NCBI RefSeq assembly: GCF_001657485.1 | Contig: NZ_LXFU01000049.1 | Span: 2,316 to 66,315, forward strand | DNA from: Rhizobium sp. WYCCWR10014 | GTDB taxonomy: Bacteria; Pseudomonadota; Alphaproteobacteria; Rhizobiales; Rhizobiaceae | Length of the DNA: 64,000 nucleotides | Direction: 5' to 3' | Part shown: one piece after another, positions 59,117-64,000 of the stretch | Layout of the letters: each line of letters begins with the position of its first letter | Position numbering within the stretch: the first letter of the stretch is position 1 | Translations under genes and position numbers: made by a program | The notes under the pieces: model-generated | The model's database searches: none | What the model was told of the DNA's origin: nothing | The model's input: the letters and a program-made list of their open reading frames with translations, nothing else

Positions 59117-60406
59117 ATGACGGATCAAAGCGCTACAATAAAAATCGGTGACAAGTCTGTCGACCTAGCTGTCAAAAGCGGCACGATCGGCCCGAGCGTC
59201 ATCGATATCGGTGCCCTGTACAAGAACACGGCTTCCTTCACCTACGATCCGGGTTTTACCTCGACCGCATCCTGTGAATCGAAAATCACCTACATCGACG
59301 GCGACGAAGGTGTCCTGCTGCATCGCGGCTATCCGATCGAACAGCTCGCCGAGCACGGCGACTTCCTCGAAGTCTGCTACCTCCTGCTTTACGGCGAACT
59401 GCCGACCACCGTGCAGAAGAAGGATTTCGATTACCGCGTCACGCACCACACCATGGTGCACGAGCAGATGAGCCGCTTCTTCACCGGCTTCCGCCGCGAT
59501 GCGCATCCGATGGCCGTCATGTGCGGCTGCGTCGGCGCGCTGTCGGCCTTCTATCACGACTCCACCGACATCACCGATCCGCACCAGCGCATGGTCGCCA
59601 GCCTGCGCATGATCGCCAAGATGCCGACGCTTGCCGCCATGGCCTACAAATACCATATCGGCCAGCCCTTCGTTTATCCGAAGAACGACCTCGACTACGC
59701 CTCGAACTTCCTCCGCATGTGTTTTGCCGTGCCTTGCGAGGAATATGTGGTCAATCCGGTGCTTGCCCGCGCCATGGACCGCATCTTCATCCTGCATGCC
59801 GATCATGAGCAGAACGCTTCCACCTCGACCGTCCGTCTCGCCGGTTCGTCGGGTGCCAACCCGTTCGCCTGCATTGCTGCCGGCATTGCCTGCCTCTGGG
59901 GCCCCGCGCATGGCGGCGCCAACGAAGCAGCGCTCAACATGCTGAACGAAATCGGCACGGTCGACCGCATTCCGGAATATGTCGCCCGCGCCAAGGACAA
60001 GAACGATCCGTTCCGCCTGATGGGCTTCGGTCACCGCGTCTACAAGAACTACGATCCCCGCGCCAAGATCATGCAGAAGACGACGCATGAAGTGCTCGGC
60101 GAACTCGGCATCAAGGACGATCCGTTGCTCGAAGTGGCGATGGAGCTGGAGCGCATCGCGCTCACCGACGAATATTTCATCGAAAAGAAGCTCTATCCGA
60201 ACATCGACTTCTATTCCGGCATCACGCTGAAGGCGCTGGGCTTCCCCACGACCATGTTCACCGTGCTCTTCGCGCTTGCCCGCACCGTCGGCTGGATCGC
60301 GCAGTGGAACGAGATGATCGAGGATCCGGAACAGCGTATCGGCCGTCCGCGCCAGCTCTATGTCGGCGAACCGAAGCGCGATTACATCCCGGTTTCGAAG
60401 CGCTGA
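59117..60406 (+). CDS. gltA: Citrate synthase
   Basis: The 429-residue product is a type II (hexameric, Gram-negative) citrate synthase joining acetyl-CoA and oxaloacetate. Catalytic residues are in LHADHEQNASTSTVR (His), LWGPAHGGANEAAL (His) and NIDFYSGITLKALG (Asp). The ATG at 59117 has GGAGG upstream, which rejects a longer frame from 59057. A RIME-like repeat and a terminator follow its stop. Confidence 0.97.
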   Translation: MTDQSATIKIGDKSVDLAVKSGTIGPSVIDIGALYKNTASFTYDPGFTSTASCESKITYIDGDEGVLLHRGYPIEQLAEHGDFLEVCYLLLYGELPTTVQKKDFDYRVTHHTMVHEQMSRFFTGFRRDAHPMAVMCGCVGALSAFYHDSTDITDPHQRMVASLRMIAKMPTLAAMAYKYHIGQPFVYPKNDLDYASNFLRMCFAVPCEEYVVNPVLARAMDRIFILHADHEQNASTSTVRLAGSSGANPFACIAAGIACLWGPAHGGANEAALNMLNEIGTVDRIPEYVARAKDKNDPFRLMGFGHRVYKNYDPRAKIMQKTTHEVLGELGIKDDPLLEVAMELERIALTDEYFIEKKLYPNIDFYSGITLKALGFPTTMFTVLFALARTVGWIAQWNEMIEDPEQRIGRPRQLYVGEPKRDYIPVSKR

Positions 60407-60413
60407 TCGCTTC

Positions 60414-60681
60414 AGAGCCTTTCCGGGTTAGATTGAAGCATTCTGTTGGCTCAAACGGAGTCGGATGGTCGACCGGCCGGCGTGTCGTAGCCCAGCCCTA
60501 CGGCCAAGCCGGCCGGTCGATCAGCCGGCCCGTTTCAGCCAACCCGAAGGGCCGGGCATCTTTCCGCCAGGGCAAAGGCGATCGGCTCGCACGTACCTTG
60601 GGGTATGCCCTTCGCCAATTGCCTTTGCCCTGACGAAAACCTGCTCCGGCAGAATGCTGCAATCTAACCCGGAAAGGCTCT
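60414..60681. repeat. 268-bp RIME-like palindromic element
   Basis: The ends are 32-bp inverted repeats (60414-60445 and 60650-60681) with one mismatch. Inside are two hairpins: 13-bp arms TCGACCGGCCGGC (60469-60481) with their complement at 60508-60520, and 11-bp arms AGGGCAAAGGC (60569-60579) with their complement at 60621-60631. Size and structure fit the Rhizobium-specific intergenic mosaic element RIME1. No open frame of interest is inside. Confidence 0.8.
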
Positions 60682-60696
60682 AAGAGAACCCAAAAG

Positions 60697-60727
60697 AAAA
60701 CCCGGTCAGAAACGACCGGGTTTTTTC
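60697..60727. terminator. Terminator between gltA and lpxB
   Basis: The stem AAAACCCGGTC/GACCGGGTTTT (60697-60707 and 60714-60724) has loop AGAAAC and T-runs on both strands. It serves gltA (plus) and lpxB (minus); its right arm lies inside the last lpxB codons. Confidence 0.88.
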
Positions 60728-61884
60728 TTTTTCAGCACGTCGAGGAGGATCTCGGCGGCGTGATCGCCGGGCGGCTTTTCGGTCTGCATGCGTTGCCAGA
60801 CGAGATCGTAACCCTCGTTCATCGCCTTCAACTGGAGCGTATCGGCCGACAGCCGCTCCATCCAGCGCGCCAGGCTGGCGCCGCGGACCACCTCGTTCAG
60901 ATATTCCGGCACGACGGCATAATCGGCGATGATATTGGGCAATGCGCCCGTCCATGCCTTGATGCGCTTGGTCAGCAGACTGATGATCCAATCCGTCTTA
61001 TAGACGGACACCGTCGGCACGCCGGCAAGGCCGAGTTCGAGGATTACCGTACCGGAAGCCGCCATCGCGGCATCCGCTTCGGCAAAGGCCTTCCACTTCT
61101 GCGTGGATCCGACCACGACCTCCGGCGGCGTGGCCCAGCCGGCGACGAGACCCTTCACCAGCGCTTCATTGTGCGGCACGGTGGGCAGCAGGAAACGCAT
61201 CGGGCCGTTGCGGGCGACGAGATCCCTGGCCGCGTCCTCGAAGAACGGCAGCAGCCTGCTGATTTCGGAGGATCTTGACCCCGGAAGCATCAGGATCGTT
61301 TTGCCCGCTTCGCCGATGGGTGCGCGCCCGGCGCGCAACCGCCGCGCTTCGAGCAGCGCCGGATCGGCAGTCAGGCGATGGCCAACATAGGTGGTCTCGG
61401 GCCCGCCGAGCTTGCGCATCACTGCCGGCTCGAAGGGCAGGACGGCGAGCACATGATCGACGTAGCCGAGCATGCGCGTGGCGCGATATTCCTTCCAGGC
61501 CCAAACGCTCGGACAGACGTAATTGACAACAGGCAGATCGGGCAGCGCGGTGCGGACACGCTTAGCGACGCGATGGGTGAAATCCGGGCTGTCGATGATG
61601 AGAAGAATATCAGGCCTTGCGGCGATGATGGCAGCCGTCGTCTGGCGGATCAGGTTATAGAGCTTCGGCAGCCGGCTCAGCACCTGAGTGATGCCCATGA
61701 TCGACAGCTCGGAGAAATCGAACAGAGATCTCAAGCCTTCGGCCTGCAGCCCTTCGCCGCCGACGCCGACGAGTTCCACCGGTCCGCTATGAATCCGCTT
61801 CAGGGCGGCGATAAGATCGGCACCAAGCAGATCACCCGACACCTCGCCGGCAATGACGGCGATCTTCAGCGGCGCCCCGTTCAT
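60706..61884 (-). CDS. lpxB: Lipid-A-disaccharide synthase LpxB
   Basis: The 392-residue product joins UDP-diacylglucosamine and lipid X in lipid A synthesis. It has IAGEVSGDLLGADLIAALKR at the N-terminus, SPDFTHRVAKRVR near residue 95, the CPSVWAWKEYRA motif and MLPGSRSSEISRLLPFFEDA near 195. The ATG at 61884 overlaps the lpxI stop by four bases (ATGA), which fixes the start against 61896. The C-terminus is inside the terminator stem. Confidence 0.95.
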   Translation of the reverse strand: MNGAPLKIAVIAGEVSGDLLGADLIAALKRIHSGPVELVGVGGEGLQAEGLRSLFDFSELSIMGITQVLSRLPKLYNLIRQTTAAIIAARPDILLIIDSPDFTHRVAKRVRTALPDLPVVNYVCPSVWAWKEYRATRMLGYVDHVLAVLPFEPAVMRKLGGPETTYVGHRLTADPALLEARRLRAGRAPIGEAGKTILMLPGSRSSEISRLLPFFEDAARDLVARNGPMRFLLPTVPHNEALVKGLVAGWATPPEVVVGSTQKWKAFAEADAAMAASGTVILELGLAGVPTVSVYKTDWIISLLTKRIKAWTGALPNIIADYAVVPEYLNEVVRGASLARWMERLSADTLQLKAMNEGYDLVWQRMQTEKPPGDHAAEILLDVLKKKKPGRF

Positions 61885-62762
61885 TCGAGCCCCCATGCCG
61901 GCAGGCCGCGATCGATGCCGCAGACGAAAAGCCCGGCCTCATCGGCGGCTTTGATGACGGCGGCGCGATCGAGCACCAGCGAGCGGCCGGCCTCGACGGC
62001 GACGCCGGCAAGGCCGGCTTTCCGCGCGTTCAGGACCGTGGAAACGCCGATCGCCGGCAAGTCGGCGCGAATATCCTGCTGCGGCTTGCAGAGCTTGACC
62101 AGCGCGCCGCGGCGGCGCGGCGAGATGCGTCCGGCGGCTCGGAGACCCGCGACACGCTCCAGCATCTCATCCGTGCCCTCAAGACCCTCCAGCGCGACGA
62201 TACGCCCGCCGATGGCGACGGCACCCTGCCCGACATCGAGCCGGCCGAGCATTTCGGCGGCGTCCGCCGCGCGGTTGATATCGCGCCGGTCTTCTTCGCC
62301 CGGTATCGCCGTGCCGAGCGGGCCGACGGCGGCAAGAAGGTCGGGGGCGATCTCATGGGCACCGACGACACGCCGGCCGTTTCCCTCGATCAGCCGGATC
62401 ACCATCTGCAGCACCGTATCGTCGCCGCCGGACAGCAAGGTGCGGATCGCGGCCGGCATCTTCATGAGAGTGCGCAGCGTCGGCCGCACCTCGCGCCATT
62501 CCGGCCGACGCCGCACGCTGCCGGACATGACGACGCGGCCGATGCCGTAGCGGTTCAAGAGGCCCTCGAGAGCTGCAAAATCGCCGATGCCGATGATGGC
62601 ATGGTCATATCCTTCCCAACGCCGGTCGCTTTCGTCCTTCAACGCGACGATGACGGGATTTTCGCCCGCCGCGCGCGCAGCTTCGGCGACATAGGAAGGC
62701 AGAAAACCGCCGCCGGCGATGATCGCCAGCCGGCCCGCAGCGATGTCGCCGGAAAAAGTCAC
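61881..62762 (-). CDS. lpxI: UDP-2,3-diacylglucosamine pyrophosphatase LpxI
   Basis: The 293-residue product is LpxI (DUF1009), which cleaves UDP-2,3-diacylglucosamine to lipid X. It replaces LpxH in most alphaproteobacteria. Marks are LAIIAGGGFLPSYVAEAARA, MSGSVRRRPEWREVRP, GAHEIAPDLLAAVGPLG and KAGLAGVAVEAGRSLVLDRA. The start is GTG at 62762, with AGGG seven bases upstream and the lpxA stop 3 bp away. Confidence 0.95.
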   Translation of the reverse strand: MTFSGDIAAGRLAIIAGGGFLPSYVAEAARAAGENPVIVALKDESDRRWEGYDHAIIGIGDFAALEGLLNRYGIGRVVMSGSVRRRPEWREVRPTLRTLMKMPAAIRTLLSGGDDTVLQMVIRLIEGNGRRVVGAHEIAPDLLAAVGPLGTAIPGEEDRRDINRAADAAEMLGRLDVGQGAVAIGGRIVALEGLEGTDEMLERVAGLRAAGRISPRRRGALVKLCKPQQDIRADLPAIGVSTVLNARKAGLAGVAVEAGRSLVLDRAAVIKAADEAGLFVCGIDRGLPAWGLE

Positions 62763-62765
62763 GGA

Positions 62766-63584
62766 CTAGCCCTTCTGCCCCCGGGTCGGCGAGGACAAGG
62801 CGCGGTCGCTGTCGGCGGCGATAAAATCGAGGATGTGGACCGCCTGCTCGCAATCGGCATATTCCTCGCGGATGGCGGCGGCGTTTTCGCGGACGGAGCC
62901 TGTTCCTTCGAAGATCGACTTGTAGGCGCGGCGCACCCTGTGAATGACGGCGCGGTCGACGCCGGCGCGCGTCATGCCGACGACGTTGAGGCCGCTCAGC
63001 AGCCCGGGATTGCCGTTCAGCATGCCGTAGGGAATGACGTCGTAGCTCACCGCCGAGAGCCCGCCGACGAAGGCCTGGCGGCCGACGCGGGTGAACTGGT
63101 GAACGGCCGAGCCGCCGCCCAGAATGACGCGATCCTCGATGACGACATGACCGGCAAGCATGACGTTGTTCGACATGATCACGTGATTGCCGACCCGGCA
63201 GTCATGCGCGACATGGGAATTGGCTAGGAAGAGATTGTTGTCGCCGACGATCGTCTGGCCGCCGAAATCGGCCGTGCCGGTGTTCATCGTCACGCCTTCG
63301 CGGATCGTGCAGTTGGCGCCGACCGTCAGTGTCGTTTCCTCGCCGCCGTGATGCACGCTCTGCGGATCACCGCCGACGACCGCCATCGGGAAGATGCGCG
63401 TGCCCTTGCCGATCACGGTGCGGCCGGTCACGACCACATGCGACAACAGCTCGACATTCGCGTGCAGGACGACGTGCGGCCCGACATGGCAGAAGGGACC
63501 GATCTTGACGCCCTCACCGATAACAGCACCGTCTTCGACGACAGCCATCGGGTGAATGCGGGCGCTTTCGGCGATAGTGCTCAT
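62766..63584 (-). CDS. lpxA: UDP-N-acetylglucosamine acyltransferase LpxA
   Basis: The 272-residue product adds the first 3-hydroxyacyl chain to UDP-GlcNAc. It begins with left-handed beta-helix hexapeptide repeats (residues 1-190; IGEGVKIGPFCHVGPHVVLH) and contains the catalytic histidine region SHVAHDCRVGNHVIM. The C-terminal helical domain follows (about 190-272). Its ATG overlaps the fabZ stop by four bases. Confidence 0.95.
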   Translation of the reverse strand: MSTIAESARIHPMAVVEDGAVIGEGVKIGPFCHVGPHVVLHANVELLSHVVVTGRTVIGKGTRIFPMAVVGGDPQSVHHGGEETTLTVGANCTIREGVTMNTGTADFGGQTIVGDNNLFLANSHVAHDCRVGNHVIMSNNVMLAGHVVIEDRVILGGGSAVHQFTRVGRQAFVGGLSAVSYDVIPYGMLNGNPGLLSGLNVVGMTRAGVDRAVIHRVRRAYKSIFEGTGSVRENAAAIREEYADCEQAVHILDFIAADSDRALSSPTRGQKG

Positions 63585-64000
63585 GCCTGATCCTTACGAA
63601 CGATCATCGCGCCGATATCGGCTTCGGCGACAAGCGCGCCGTCGACCTTGGCATCGCAATGGAATTTCCAGATATTGCCGCGCTGCTTGTGCTTCCTGAC
63701 ATGGAATTCAACACGATCGCCGGGCACGACGGGCTTGCGGAAGCGCGCATTCTCGATAGTCATGAAATAGACGAGGTTGCCGGGCTGGCCATCCTTCTTG
63801 GCACAAATCGCACCCGCGGTCTGAGCCATGCCCTCAATCAAGAGAACGCCGGGCATGATCGGAGCTTCCGGAAAATGGCCAGTGAAATGCGGTTCGTTCA
63901 CGGTGACGTTCTTGATGCCAATCGCTGTGTTGTCGCCGTCGATCTCGATGATCTTGTCGACCATGAGAAACGGGTAGCGATGCGGCAACAGTTTCATGAT
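63581..64000 (-). CDS. fabZ: 3-hydroxyacyl-[acyl-carrier-protein] dehydratase FabZ (5' end outside window)
   Basis: The visible 138 residues are a nearly complete FabZ hot-dog domain. The catalytic histidine and glutamate are in PHFTGHFPEAPIMPGVLLIE. The frame runs out of the window: the ATG at 63997 corresponds to the internal methionine of the usual ..EIMKLLPHRYPFL.. start, so 10-15 residues are missing. It dehydrates 3-hydroxyacyl-ACP for fatty acid and lipid A synthesis. It is upstream of lpxA in the same operon. Confidence 0.93.
   Translation of the reverse strand: MMKLLPHRYPFLMVDKIIEIDGDNTAIGIKNVTVNEPHFTGHFPEAPIMPGVLLIEGMAQTAGAICAKKDGQPGNLVYFMTIENARFRKPVVPGDRVEFHVRKHKQRGNIWKFHCDAKVDGALVAEADIGAMIVRKDQA

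Overview
The window looks like chromosome of an alphaproteobacterium of the Rhizobiaceae, most likely the Rhizobium etli / R. leguminosarum group. The evidence is the gene order dusB(nifR3)-ntrB-ntrC next to ntrY-ntrX-dat-hfq-hflX, the block pdhA-pdhB-pdhC with lpd and lipA nearby, a fused ispDF, a lipoyl domain on PdhB, a LexA with GAAC-N7-GAAC operators, two DUF982 proteins and rhizobial palindromic intergenic repeats. The assignment rests on recognising protein families, not on a database search.

Positions 1-13,000 are an accessory stretch of small or poorly known genes. They include a DUF2938 membrane protein, a MarR regulator divergent from a flavin monooxygenase with twin operators between them, two DUF982 proteins, a DUF4242-adenylate cyclase fusion, very small membrane or lipoprotein genes, a second flavin monooxygenase, CsbD, an extra ATPase-inhibitor zeta-like protein and a frameshifted phage-like relic. 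A tRNA-Lys gene (13,016-13,091) marks the right edge. Positions 13,300-19,500 hold ccdA, two SDR oxidoreductases, a K+-channel-like protein with a zinc ribbon, a sulfatase relic, a cupin protein and a metallo-beta-lactamase-fold hydrolase, followed by a run of palindromic repeats.

From about 19,500 to the end the window is mostly core chromosome on the minus strand. It contains sulfite assimilation (cysG, DUF2849, nitrite/sulfite reductase, DUF934), mazG, hflX-hfq, a D-amino-acid aminotransferase, the nitrogen two-component systems NtrYX and NtrBC with dusB, isoprenoid synthesis (ispDF), pncC, a RatA/Coq10 protein, lipA, the pyruvate dehydrogenase genes, ftsB, eno, kdsA, lexA, a ComEC-like protein, gltA, and a fabZ-lpxA-lpxI-lpxB lipid A operon cut by the window end. 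Many neighbours overlap by ATGA, suggesting translational coupling.

No CRISPR array, intact prophage, transposase or evident new defence system was seen. The least expected signals are a strong plus-strand terminator with no gene upstream at 35.7-35.8 kb (candidate small RNA), the interruption of the ntr cluster by an aldo/keto reductase and a palindromic repeat, a 268-bp RIME-like element behind gltA, NtrX without the sigma-54 contact motif, and several genes under 60 codons.
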